From Trichoderma breve (lineage: Eukaryota > Ascomycota > Sordariomycetes > Hypocreales > Hypocreaceae): a stretch of DNA of 64,000 bases. The stretch lies in the NCBI RefSeq assembly GCF_028502605.1, contig NC_079232.1, forward strand, positions 62,001 through 126,000, read 5' to 3'. Positions 24,056 through 35,435 of the stretch are shown here, one piece after another. Below the pieces are notes generated by a model that searched no databases, had not been told where the DNA came from, and saw only the letters and a list, made by a program, of their open reading frames with translations. Position 1 is the first letter of the stretch, and each line of letters begins with the position of its first letter. Position numbers and translations under genes: made by a program.

Positions 24056-24875
24056 ATGGCTCCCTCTTTTTACGAGACACTTGTTGAGCGTAACAAGCAA
24101 GTTGATGATATCTCATATTTATGCTGCTGCGAATGCTAACCGCTGCGAAACAGGAAATACGCTGAAACTCATAACCCCGCCCCCACCATCGCCGAGCAGA
24201 TGGCTCTCGGTCGCGTCTTCGAAACCACTCTCGTCAGTAAGTAAAACTTTTTGCAATAACTATTTGGGTTATTCGAAAAACTGACTTGCATAGTTACTTG
24301 TGTCGATTTCCGCCTCAACCCAGATCAATTCTTGCAAACTAAGCCCGAAGGTACGCAAAAAGCTAGTCTTTCTCATTTGCAGTAATCTAATAAGCGCAAT
24401 GCCTTAGATCAATTCCTTATCTCGCGCAATCCGGCAGGGCGCGTTGGCCCTGCTTTGCAAGAAATTATGCTTTTTGATGTTTTTCTTGGATTGAAGAGAG
24501 TCATTGTGATTCATCACACAGGTATGCCGTGTTGATCAACATTAAGATGAGAAGTATATGCTGATTAATGCGCGCTGTAAGATTGTGGCGGGAGTCAATT
24601 CAAGGATGCAGATATCCGTGAAGCTCATAAAAGCCGTCTGCCGGACCATTCAGAGATCGATCATATGGTATTTGGGGCTTTTGACGAGTGAGTTTTCTGT
24701 GCGAGAAAAAAAAATCGCAAGGGTCCATGCTAATACATAAGCCAGGGTTGAGCAAAGCGTCCGAGATGACCTTCATTTACTGAAGACATCTCCTTATGTT
24801 CCAAAGCGAATTTCTGATCAATCTTTGGGATTTGTGTACGACATCAAGACAGGCTTGTTAACTCCGGTGGAGTAA
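24056..24875 (+). CDS. Beta-class carbonic anhydrase-like protein, with a GC-AG first intron
   Basis: Would interconvert CO2 and bicarbonate. Six exons, 24056-24096, 24154-24236, 24294-24350, 24408-24521, 24582-24687 and 24746-24875, give 176 residues. The zinc site is visible: C44-V-D46-F-R48 (the Cys-x-Asp-x-Arg motif), H97 and C100 in HHTDCG. The C-terminal tail GFVYDIKTGLLTPV is typical of the short fungal type. Intron 1 begins GCAAGT instead of GT; using it restores ERNKKYAETHNPAPT, whereas the nearest GT donor hits a stop after three codons, so I take it as a true GC-AG intron. The remaining introns are ordinary. Such short forms could be active or only related in fold; the metal ligands being intact favours activity. 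Confidence 0.88.
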
Positions 24876-25570
24876 AGTAACCAATCGTGGTTTATTGTGA
24901 GAAAGATTATCGGGAGGTAGATACGAATAAATGCACGGAGTACACCCTCATTTACATTTCAATCTACCTAGGTAGTCATGCAGTCAGATATATCGCTTTA
25001 ATATACGAGTTGCTCATCCCAATTCATCATGAACGGTATCATGCCATGTGAGACTTAGTCGCTACAAGACCAGGCAGAGTTGTACTTTTGTGTAAACCAG
25101 TTTATGTTCTGTAATGTCTGGATTAGCAAAAGCTTCGCTTTGTCCCAAGCTTGAAAGTCATTTGTGCTCTTTACCAACGTATTTATTTTTTACTAAGTAG
25201 AATATCTTCCGCCTACTTCTATGCCAATGTGCTAGAGAGAAGCATTGGGACGTAGTTGTAGGGTACCATGCAAGTGTGCTAAAAGTTCACCAGATTGATT
25301 CAACCCCGCGTCTTTTGTCACTTCCTGCGGGTTGATTCTAGAACCAGTTCTCCACTTTAGTGCTTACTGGCAGGTTATGTAATCCACCAAGTATGGTGGC
25401 TCAGTTCATCTCAGGCATATCTTCGTGAAGTTTCCAACATCATTTCTTTCCAAGACGGTCCTATCTATAGCAGTGCGCAAGCCAATTTGAAAGAACCATC
25501 ACTTGCATACTTATATCCTTGCATTGCTACAAGACACATTCAACTACTGGCGGGATTCCATTCGGCCGGA
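24876..25570. other. Intergenic, promoter of the PF11951-like regulator
   Basis: AT-rich, no gene. The open frame continuing upstream of 25571 encodes 28 residues without any conserved feature, so I leave it as leader. Confidence 0.5.
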
Positions 25571-27174
25571 ATGGCTTCTACCAATCTTCTTTGGATAAAT
25601 CCGACAACCTCTACTGCGCCGTTCGACCGCGCTAAAATAAGACGTGAGGTTATGCAAAAAGTAGCTCAGAAGCGGAAAAGACAACCAAAGCACCAGCATC
25701 CTAACAGCCGACAAATTCCTGTTTTTATAGCCGATGAAGATCTTAGTGGCAGCGCGACTGACCGGAGGCAACCCGAAACAGTTGATGTGACAAGGATTCC
25801 TGCTATAACCAGGTATGATGATGTCTGCTTGCGGGCGGATGTAGCATATTTGCACACTGTCAGTCCAGCTTATCCGATAATGCTCGCCAAAACGAATCTA
25901 CGTTTCCTGGATCTATCGCTACTGGCTTCAGTTGGAGTTGGTCGGTATACTGGGCAAAGGCTTCTCGAAAATCCTCAAAGCATTACCCATTTCTTTGAAG
26001 GAAAGAATTGGTCATACTTCCGTTATATCCCTTTACACTACGATCAAAGCGTCTTAATACGCAGTGCTACGGATTGTGTTCTAGCTCGCGTTAGATGCTT
26101 GCTTACGCCTGATGACAAGCAATGGGAGCTACTCGCTCTTTCAAAATATTCGATGGCGCTATCAAATTTACAAGATGCCATTCACTCTGATTCTCAGCAT
26201 ATCACAACTGAGGTGCTCTGCGCCACGCAAATTCTAGGCCTGTATGAAGTAAGTGCCAATCAAGCAAATCTGGAAATATATGGCTTATTCCTTTTCCTCG
26301 ACCTATGTAGCTGCTCAACCCTAGTCGGGAGAATGCCTGGATAAAGCACACCGCGGGAGCCACGTACATAATAAAGTTACGGGGCCCACAAAGCTATAAT
26401 TCCGAGTTTGAGAAAAGTCTCTTTATGGGACATGTAGGACCAATGGTGAGTCTTTGCTTTTGCCATCAAAGCGTTCATCTGGATAACGCATACTGAACTC
26501 TCTGGTAGGCAACAGAAGCAATACTCAATAATGAAGCCTGCTTCCTCGAACACCCAGCATGGAGAGCAGTGCTTCAATCAATCATCACGGACGATCCCCT
26601 TGTACCAGAAAGAAGTACCATGGTTATCTCTATGGTATCAATCTTTGTCACTATTCCCACCCTCTTCAAAGATTTTACTGACGTGATTTGCCACAATCCC
26701 AACCAACCACTTAAACCAATTACAGAGCTCATATCTCGAGCCCAGAAACTTCGAGTGTCTCTACAAAACTGGTACAGCACCTATATTCAACCAAGTGGGA
26801 TGTCGGTGAATAATCCGCCATTTGGAAATATGTATTACGATGCGTTGATTATATATTACATCTGCATGATATACAGTGACCGGCTGAATACGTGCATTCA
26901 TTTACCGGAGACCCCAGGTATATACGAGATGGAGGAAGAATGTCAATGGTTTGCGAGCATCATCGTATCGCTACACAATAGGGAAGAATCATACTCTAAC
27001 CGCCAGGGATCATTGCTATTGGCTCAAAAGTTACCTATTGCTGAAGCGACTATTGAATCTGGACATGCGTGGAAAATGCAGCTGAGACTTGGCAGTGGTC
27101 AGGATCGCGTTTTCAAAATGCCCAGAGAAACGTTTGACGACTGGTGCAAACTCTTTGGAAGAAGAACTATATAA
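25571..27174 (+). CDS. Fungal-specific transcription factor domain protein without a zinc cluster
   Basis: Three exons, 25571-26248, 26311-26445 and 26509-27174, give 492 residues. The N-terminus reads FDRAKIRREVMQKVAQKRKRQ, like the conserved opening of a fungal group that carries the Fungal_trans_2 region (PF11951) with no upstream Zn2Cys6 motif. Later segments such as LSKYSMALSNLQDAI, LLNPSRENAWIKHTAGATYIIKLRGP and EAILNNEACFLEHPAW are characteristic of that domain. The two introns remove in-frame stops and join smoothly. No cysteine cluster exists upstream in any frame, so DNA binding would need a partner or another surface. It converges on the GST gene. Role unknown; assignment as a regulator is by domain only. 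Confidence 0.8.
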
Positions 27175-27237
27175 TAATGAGAGCCGACTTATGACATGAA
27201 CAAAATATTTATTTATTCCTTCACTGCCCACATAACG

Positions 27238-28024
27238 CTATTTCTGTGCAACGACCGATGCAATATACTCTTTATGCTGCAGCACTGCGGCGTCCATTAT
27301 TTTAAGGGCGCGCGCAATGGCTGGTCTTGATGAAATGCGATCAATCCAAGCAGTATAATTCTTCCACTGAGATGTATCTAGTTCTGGGTAAATGATAGTA
27401 GCCAAGCCCTTGCAGTACGGTAGGAACATGATGTCTGCGTAGGTGACACGGTCTCCTATCAAATATTCTGTGCCCTGGCTTCCAAGATGCGCGTCAATGA
27501 CTCCCAAAAAACGCTTAATCTCATTACCATAGCGCTCTATAACAGACAGGAGCGTCTCGTGGTGGAAAGTGGTATACCAAACCATCTGTCCAAAGTATGG
27601 TCCTTGGCCACTCATCTGAAAATGCTCCCAGCAGCGCGTCAAGTATTTTTCTGCGCCGGAAGCGTAGTGAAGCGTATGTTGGATGTCATAAACATCAATA
27701 AGATAGTCGATGATTGCGCCAGACTAAACCACTCGCCGTAATATTAGATGGTGTGGCCGCGCGCAAAGGATAGAAGCTTTTCTTATGATGAACTCAACTT
27801 GCCTCCCATATTGTTATATTGTTATTATTTGGGTCTCTCAGCACTGGCACTTTGCCGTTGGGATTCAATGAGAGAAAAGGTTGCTGTTTCTTATCTGTTT
27901 CGTTGATTTTCTCGAATCGATATGGAAGTTCAAGTTCTTCGAGGATAAATGCCACCTTCCATGGGTTTGCAGAGGCCGCAAACGGCGCAGAGGCGTAGAG
28001 AACAAAGGTCTGCAGATTAGGCAT
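27238..28024 (-). CDS. Glutathione S-transferase (Ure2/theta-like), with a GC-AG intron
   Basis: Conjugates glutathione to electrophiles in the cytosol. Two exons, 28024-27803 and 27723-27238, give 235 residues. The ATG at 28024 (MPNLQTFVLYAS) starts the thioredoxin-fold half; the cis-Pro motif is GKVPVLRD and the glutathione-contacting Glu-Ser pair (WESGAIIDYL) is split by the intron. The helical C-terminal half has GDRVTYADIMFLPY, the conserved N-capping region. The intron begins GCAAGT and ends TTTAG; without it the protein would stop before the ES motif, so it is a real GC-AG intron. It shares a 613-bp divergent promoter, with three clustered TCGGACCA elements, with the Zn2Cys6 regulator at 28638. 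A detoxification role is likely. Confidence 0.9.
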
Positions 28025-28343
28025 TGTGCTTATATGTCTTTGCCTGTTGCGGGATATTTTTTTCACGTTTAGTAATTATATGAATCAGTTGGAGGATCTC
28101 CAAATATTATTCGCACATATTTGACGAAGGCGAGGTACACTAGCAACTTATATCAATTTCCTCTCCCATCAGTGCTTGAGCCTCTGCGAAGCTATTTAAA
28201 AAAGAGAAAAAAAAACGTACACGGATAGTCGTCATGATATTATTAATTAATCTGCTGTCCTTGGTAAGCAAACCACACTGCGATTCTCGCGCTTATGTTA
28301 CCTTTGTCACATAGATCGTGAGTTTCGGAGGTCTCCAATGTTT

Positions 28344-28595
28344 TCGGACCACGGCCTTCGGACCACGATCTTTCGGACCACGACCTCTCTAACCAATCAA
28401 CGAGGCGGGTTGTCTCCGCTCTTGGCTATACTGTGTCGTCACTCAATTAATTCACGTCGTCTGCTTTTCTTTCGTAAGCACTCTGCCATGGTACCTAGTT
28501 ACTCGAGTACTGTATTGGTGCGTCAAGCTCACAAAAACACAAACTTCGGTTGTTTATTGTTTGTCGCATCTGGATGCGGGCCTGCATTCGGACCA
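28344..28595. promoter_or_regulatory. TCGGACCA element cluster in a divergent promoter
   Basis: Identical TCGGACCA elements at 28344, 28358 and 28373 (14 and 15 bp apart, first two extended to TCGGACCACG, third likewise) plus a fourth at 28588. The triplet lies about 320 bp upstream of the GST start and about 260-290 bp upstream of the regulator start. A CGG-containing repeat is the kind of half-site used by Zn2Cys6 proteins, so autoregulation by the neighbouring factor is a natural hypothesis. Confidence 0.6.
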
Positions 28596-28637
28596 AGACA
28601 TCTCCCTTATCATCCTGTTTTGTCCGAAGCCGAGAAT

Positions 28638-31097
28638 ATGGCGGATCAAGCTTTGAAGAGTAATTCACGGAACCCTAGCGAGAGTCGAGGCCTGGTGGTG
28701 AGCTCTTGGAGCTGCTTCAATTGCCGTAGACGCAAATCCCGATGCAATAGACAGAGTCCATGCGGATTCTGCTCTAAAGCGGGCGTGGAATGCCTGTATC
28801 CTTTTAGCGGGCGCATGCCAACTCGCCAACATAACTCGGCAACTGCATCTGTCCCTTCATCTCGGGCGCCTCGGCCGCGTAAGCGGTCCGAAGTTCAGGT
28901 GCAAGAGCTTCTCAGTCGCCTGAGGCAGTTAGAGAGTGTGGTAGACGATATGAAGGCTCAGGCACGAGATGAAGATTCCACACCTCGCCATACCAATTCA
29001 GGCAATGTGTCCACCAGGAGCAGCAAACCAGATTCGACAACCCAAATAGACCGGGCGTCTCACGACATACACGCAATGGACGCATATCATGATAATACAC
29101 AAAAGCTGAGCCGTTCGTTTGGTAGTCTTCATGTTTGCGAAGAAGGCACGCTGTATACCAGTAACGGCTTTTGGACTGCTCTTCATGGCGAGGTAAGCTC
29201 TGCGTCTGCAGCGTAACCGCATCCATGTAGGCTCGTTTTCTAATTGTCTTATTGATAGCTAAGAAGTGTCCGCGAAGCATTCGAGACCAGCGACATCATC
29301 GATTTAACTGCTTTTGAAGACAGTCTCTCGGCAGACGAGGCAGAATCTGGTCAAATACCCTTCACCTTTAGCCAAAGCAATCCGCTTGAATCTGCATTTC
29401 ATCCGGCGCCACATCTCCTGTCTTATATCTGGCAGGTATATATTGAGAATGTGGATCCTTTTATCAAGGTCCTTCATGTACCAACCATGACTGAAGTAAT
29501 TCGGCGCGCCGAAGCCGGCTTTGATAAGCTATCCCCAGGGATGCGCTCCTTAATCTTCTCTATCTCTCTAGCAGCCGTTAACTCACTGAGCAACTCTGAT
29601 GTAAATGCATCCTCGTTACAGTAGACTCATTTAATACTCATGAGAGACAGGGCTGACGAAGCTCTCTAGGTGCAAGAGGCGTTCCATGACGCCAAAGAAA
29701 CGGTTCTCTCTAACCTTGTGCTCGGAACAGAGAAGGCCTTATCACAAGCTGGTATCCTTAAGACGACTGACCTATGCGTTGCTCAAGCATCTCTAATCTA
29801 CCTCGAAAGTGCAGGCCATCGGTATGGCATGCGGACTGTGTGGATGATGTCTGGTATTTTGGTAAGGGCCGCGATATCGGTAGGGCTGCATCGCGATGGC
29901 GCTACCTTTCCAAGCGTCTGTTTTTTCGAAGCGGAGATGAGACGAAGATTATGGTGGCATATTTGCTGTTTCGATGCTCGTGTCAGCCAATGTTATGCTC
30001 CTGAAACTATGATATCCAACAGCATGTTGGATACCAAGGAGCCCACAAATTGCAACGATGCGGATCTTGAAGTCAACATGACCAAAGAGCCAACTGCGCG
30101 GGAGGGCTTTACAGATGTGAGTTTTACTCTCATGGCATGTGAGCTGCGGCGTCTGTGCAATCATGTGCTCTCTTCATTGTCCGCTCTGTTGGCTTCTGGG
30201 GACAAGCAGCAGGCAGCGCAATGTGTCGCATTGCGTAAGATAGAGGAAGCACGAGAGTGGGCGACCGCCCAATTTTTTGGGAACTCTGGCCCAGGGCGTG
30301 CTATACAACACTTTGCCGAATTTTTCTTCGGCATGCTCCTGGATCACCTCAGCATTATTGTGCGAGATACGAATATATTTGGGAAAGCGGCATCGGCCGA
30401 CCAGACAGATCTTAGAGACAGATCATTTTTGTCCGCCGTAACTCTCATTGAGAACATGCGGAAATGGCGATATCAGTCCTCAACACATCAATGGGGATGG
30501 GTTCTGATAAATTTCCAGCAATGGTATGCTATCGGTATCGTTCTTATCCATCTCCAGACACAGACATGGGACTCTGGGTGTGAACGAGCTTGGAGTCTCG
30601 TAGTCAAGACCCTAAACGAAATCCCCCCGGCTATGATGACGCAAAATCCTCTACGAGAGTCTATAGTTGGCATGGTTACCGCTACACGCCAGCACCGGGA
30701 AGAACAGCTCGCACAGCAAAGTACTCAACCAAGAAGCCATGACAACACATCTCTGATGCCGCAAATCTGCGCTCCAATCTCTACCCCGGCAGGCTTTTGG
30801 TGTAGCTCTTCTGGTGTGGATTTACCAACAGAGCTCTCTATTAATACATATGCAGCAGAGGGCGAGATCACAGAGCCACTCAACATACCGCTGAACACAA
30901 AGCCTGTAGAAATACCGCAAGGCAACTTCTCCGACAATTGCTTTTACCAAGAGGACATTCATTCAGAGATAAATTATCCCCCATGGTATGTGGAATCAGC
31001 GGATGATGTAGATACTATGGAATCCAATTTTGGGAGCCTGCAGCAATTATTCTTCAATAGCCTCCTGGATAGTAATGGGGGCTATATGCCGGTGTGA
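28638..31097 (+). CDS. Zn2Cys6 fungal transcription factor
   Basis: A nuclear regulator with three exons, 28638-29192, 29259-29600 and 29670-31097, giving 774 residues. The DNA-binding domain has C26, C29, C36, C42, C45 and C52 (x2, x6, x5, x2, x6) within SCFNCRRRKSRC and the following SPCGFCSKAGVEC. A basic linker leads into a short coiled coil (VQELLSRLRQLESVVDDM), which suggests dimeric binding. The middle-homology domain shows AASLIYLESAGHRYG-like text, GLHRDG and RRRLWWHICCFDARVS. The C-terminal third is acidic and Gln/Asn/Pro-rich, as in activation domains. The ATG at 28638 is the first that leaves the cluster close to the N-terminus; the open frame extends upstream but through the TCGGACCA repeats. 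Targets unknown; its own promoter and the GST are the nearest candidates. Confidence 0.9.
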
Positions 31098-31879
31098 TAA
31101 CCTGGCTCTTATCCGAACAGCTACAAAATGCCGAATTGATAGACAGCTTTCTAAACCTGTATACTTCCGTTGTATATAACGGACACAATCTACGGGTAGC
31201 TTATTTCTTCTTCTTCCCTCTACTACCCCTTTTTCGGAACTTTTGCTCGCCGCATCAAGTAGCGCCGCCTTGACTTTTTCTTTGACAAATGATGATGACC
31301 CCAAACAATCCGTTGCAGATTGATCTTTGCCATTTATATGGATGCCATTTAAAGTAGGGTGTGTTGGAAATGGTATTGATAGTCGGCTAGACCGGTGCTT
31401 TTTCCAGAATCTATCCGGAATGTATCCGGAGGGCCAAATGGAAGCTTCTTTCATTTATTCCGTAGTGACGGCTATAAGTCTTTTCTCCGGGGGTGGATTT
31501 GTGTTAGAGCCGTGTTTAGTTTGGTAGAAATATACTCAGTCGCGGATCCTCATGAATCGTCATCATATTCGTGGTAGCCAATCTGAGGCTTCACAGCGTA
31601 TTTATGGGGTAGTAGGAGAGAATGTCTGGCCTCACTTTGCCCATGGGGTAGATCGGCTTGTTTAGTATTTTGTGGAGCAATAGTTGCTTTGGCATTTAAA
31701 TCGCATGAACTAATTCTTCCATGCTACATGCATAGAGAACTATTCGCGGAGTTCAGCTCAGCCAACAAAGCACGAGGGTTTGGTAGTGGGCATAGATATA
31801 TTTAAAAGCTGCCGAGACGTCCCTTTTCCCTTTTCCAAGCCGTTTTTACACATCCTTCAGCTCCATCTACTTGCCCATC
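31098..31879. other. Intergenic, promoter of the enoyl reductase
   Basis: No gene seen; frames on either strand at 31047-31577 lack motifs. A TATATTTAAAAG element at about 31797-31808 is 75 bp before the enoyl reductase ATG and is a plausible TATA box. Confidence 0.5.
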
Positions 31880-32990
31880 ATGAAATCTGTCATCATCAAA
31901 GCGCACCCTCTACGATGCGAGATAATCGACACCCCCATTCCACAGCCTGGGCCAGATGAGGTCCTCATAAAAGTCATATTCTGCGCCAGCAACCCACGCG
32001 ATTGGAAAGCTCCCGATCATCTCATTCCTGGCGTTGAGATAAACCAAGGCAATGAGATGTCTGGAATTATTGAAGCAGTGGGAAACAAGGTGTACGAATT
32101 CCGGAAAGGCGACCGGGTTGCGGCGGCGCATCCTATGCAGACGGAGAATGGCACTTATGCGGAGTATGCGACTGCTCCTGTGAATACGTGCTTTCTGCTG
32201 CCGCCGAATATCTCATTTGAAGGTGTGTTACCAAGAAGAAACTGTGCATGTTGGTGAATCTTTGCTCATGTAAAATATAGAAGCCAGTACCATACCATTT
32301 GCCTTGTGCACAGCAGCGATAGGCCTATACCAGCGGCTCAAAATTCCATTTCCGACCTCCTCAGAGATCGTCCAAGTCCAACCTCCACTAATCGTTTACG
32401 GAGGTGGATCTTCTATTGGAGCGTTTACATTAAAATTGGCACGGTTTGGACGTTTCGAAAAAGTCATTGCTGTATGTGGATCTGGAAGATCATACGTCGA
32501 GTCACTTGGCGTTGTTACAGACTTTGTTGATTACCGAAACTGCAACGTCGTCAATGATCTAAAGGCTGCCCTTGGAGGGAAGAAATGCTTTCATGCTGTG
32601 GATGCCATCAATGATAGTAACAGTTTTCGGCATCTATCAGAAGTGTTAGCGCCAGAAGGAGCTCGCATGTCTGTCTACCTGCCCCGTCTAGACTACAGCG
32701 ATATTCCTCCCTCGATATCTATTGGCATTACTTTCTTTGGCACAGTCCATGGACAGGCGACTCCAATCAGCAATGAAGTATACAGCGAAGATGTAGATTT
32801 TGCGTATGCCTTTTTCCGGCTCGTTAGTCGATGGATTGCTGAGGGTAAAATGACCGGACAGCCACATGAAGTCCTGCCACGCGGATTGGAGTCTGTTGAA
32901 GAGGGTTTACGGATGTTGAAAGAGGGGAAAGTAAGTGCCAAAAAGCTCATATATAGGGTTTCTGATACGCCTGGCGTTGGCTCTGCATAG
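31880..32990 (+). CDS. Zinc-binding-dehydrogenase-like trans-enoyl reductase (ToxD-like MDR)
   Basis: A medium-chain reductase of the quinone-oxidoreductase/ToxD branch, which lacks zinc ligands and reduces C=C bonds with NADPH; some members serve polyketide synthases in trans. Two exons, 31880-32222 and 32281-32990, give 350 residues. Seen motifs are NPRDWKAPDH (the conserved ASNPxDWK stretch), GNEMSGIIEAVG, PFALCTAAIGLYQRL, and a nucleotide-binding loop of the form YGGGSSIGAFTLKLAR. The tail RGLESVEEGLRMLKEGKVSAKKLIYRV is typical of the family. I find no polyketide or peptide synthase in the window, so the biosynthetic role is unproven. An in-frame TTG lies nine bases upstream; the ATG is preferred. 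Confidence 0.88.
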
Positions 32991-35019
32991 TTTCTAAGCG
33001 CATTACAACATTCAGCATCTAGTACTTACAAAATACTTTGCATTGACCGACAGGTCTCCATAGGTTCCAAGCATGCCCGGTTCAGGTTGCTCGGTCATGT
33101 TTACAAAAATGGCCGCCCCGTCGAGCTTGCCGCTTCAATTTTCGCACCTGACGTGTCCTTTCACAAGAAATTTAGTCCAATAGTCAAAAGTAGGATACTA
33201 TCATCCTGTGCATATTTTAGGAAGCTAGCGACCACTCAGACGTTAATATTCTTCGCCATATAACTTGCACTTCTGGACTCATCCAACATTACTACGATTA
33301 AGAAGTTTCCCTACCTATTTCATCTTACCCCAAGGGATTGAATGAGCATTATTTGATAAGCTGGACAATCTATGATCCAGTTCATTAACGTTACAACTCA
33401 CTAAGGACAAGGGTTTGCTGGTCTTGTTACTTGCGGCATAGATAGAATTACGACTTCTGCCTGTGGTCAATCGTTCTTCAAGCGAGTTATAGCGTCCTAC
33501 TAGAGATATTTGATACCTACCTATGCTGCTATTTCGGATTTGCCCCTAGCCGCACCTTGACTGACGTGAATCAAATTACAGAGCGGGAAAATGCACTTGC
33601 TAATCACATTTTGGCCGTGTTTCTTACTAGCACTAGTGCTGAAGCAAATCACTCAAGTGGCATACCGGACATGGGATCTTCTCAGCAACTACCCCATCTC
33701 TCTCACCTGGAGGCGCGTCGACATGCGTGCTTCATAGCTTGGATAACTTCGATGCCGGGAGTATCTCAGGATGTGACAAATATCCTCGTTCAAAATTCAC
33801 CTGTGATAAAGCAAAGACTACGCTGTCCAGAGCATCAGATGTTCCTTCCGGCGGCATCCTCTTCTCTTCTGTCAACTTTGCTAGTCCGGATTTATGGCCA
33901 CTACAATTCGCTTTACCAAGATTTGGCCCACGAGCTTCCTGGCCAAAAAAAGATCTGGTAAAGCTCCAAAACGAGGCGAAATTTTGTAGATACTACAGAA
34001 ATAGGACTTCGGTCCCGGTTGGAGGAGAATTAAATAGTAAGACACCAAACTTCTTAGTCACCATGCAGATGTCCTGAATCCAAGCGGCGCAAGGCAGTCC
34101 CTTGACGGACGCAATCGAGAAAATGGAGCAATTTTTGCGAGATAAGTCACCAAGAATGCGCTCGAAAGGATCGGCAATCTTTAGATGAAGTAGCCGCATT
34201 GACCACAGTGTTGTCTTGGGTCAAATAAGCCGGAAAAACGAAAGCGGTTTGGATTGAAGGCTGCTTATACATTATCCATGCAAGAAGTTTGCACTGACCC
34301 ATCATACCAGTCAACAAACGGAAATCTGGAAAGTAGCAATACGAGTTAGCGTAGATAGCATGAACCGCAAGGGACAAGAAAAACATCTGCCAAGAAAGTG
34401 CACCTTGTGATAGGCCCCCGATAACGTCAAGATAGAGCAACCAAGATCCAAGTAGATATTGTAGCATGTTTCTTGACGTGCTGTATATAAAGATGGGTTG
34501 GTTCGGCTTTCTCGTCCAAGGTAGAAAGCAATATTTGACTAAGGTGGCTCAATGAATAGGTGATCCAAAGTAGACGGCTATCATTTACCAAGGCAAGATG
34601 ATAGGAGCGCTGCCTTAAATGATGCTCATACTAAGCCTTACGGGTGATAGACTTTCTTTACCGTCCTATGAGATTACACAGCGACAACCTAGCCTCTACA
34701 CTACTAGGCGGTGACATCTCCTAGCTTAAGACTGGCGCTATAGGGGATATTCCCTCTAGAAAATAGGATACACTCCCCACTTAGTATTGGAGAATCTCTA
34801 CCACAGTTAAAGGTCTCATTGGGGCGGCAATGAGCTGCAATAGGATTTGTTACGTAGCAGGGGCAACATTATGCGGTAGTTCGCCGGCGAAAGGGGCGAG
34901 AGCCTACATCATGCAACAACTCAGGGGGTTGGTTACGTTTCCAAGGACAAGGAGCGTTTGCGCCCCATAGTTTGTCAAGTTAGTCTATTAACTTGGCACT
35001 TTTCTCCATATTTATAGCG
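32991..35019. other. Intergenic, first half of a 4.4 kb gap
   Basis: Two frames at 33557-33961 and 33727-34077 and one at 34467-34147 (minus) are of moderate length, but none has a recognisable motif or a supporting splice pattern. I report them as unassigned. They could be decayed gene parts like the GH28 relic that follows. Confidence 0.45.
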
Positions 35020-35435
35020 CGTTTTCGCGGAGGTATCGGCACCAGGGTGAGGGAGTTGTCGCCTACGAGTACATCCAGGATGGCTGCTTGGCCATCAACT
35101 CTGGTACAAACAGTACTTTTACTAGGAGTAACTGCTCCGGAGGCCACGGCCTGTCCATTGGTTTGGCTAGTAGTCGAAGAGACAACACAGTCAAAACGAT
35201 ACGCACCTTGGACTCAAAAGTGTGTAACTTGTAAAACAGCGTTGTCATTGAGTAGGATTACAAAAATGAACGGCCACTTGGCATGTCCATGGCCGGTATT
35301 TCCATCAGTACTCTTTACTATCAACACTGTTCAGTCAGGTGGAGATAATGTGTATTCCGTACTCGTACACTCTACCCGCTGCTTATTTTCGATGGACCTG
35401 GGACTAACAACGCGGTCAAGGGACCAAAACTAACT
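35020..35435 (+). pseudogene. Relic of a GH28 endopolygalacturonase gene
   Basis: Pectin-cleaving enzyme remnant. Conserved GH28 phrases appear in order but in different frames: [13 protein letters not shown] (around 35066-35104, the NQDDC-type catalytic-acid site, with one Asp replaced by Gly), [11 protein letters not shown] (35126-35160, containing the active-site His), [14 protein letters not shown], then SVVIE-stop-DYKN where intact members have IEQDY, then TVQSGGDNVY and finally FRWTWD. A stop replaces the Gln codon (CAG to TAG), the segment with the conserved R-I-K triad is missing, and at least two frameshifts occur. The N-terminal half and signal peptide are not recognisable upstream. 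Clearly non-functional. Confidence 0.75.

Noticed and set aside
24097..24153. Frameshift in the carbonic anhydrase gene at intron 1
   Set aside because: A GC-AG intron explains the sequence and restores the conserved N-terminus, so no frameshift is needed.
33557..34077. Two overlapping plus-strand frames of 116-134 residues
   Set aside because: No recognisable domain, frames compete with each other, and no splice sites link them to more sequence. Possibly a decayed gene, not supportable.
34147..34467. Minus-strand frame with hydrophobic segment
   Set aside because: No family recognised, no neighbouring exons; a short hydrophobic frame in AT-rich DNA is common by chance.
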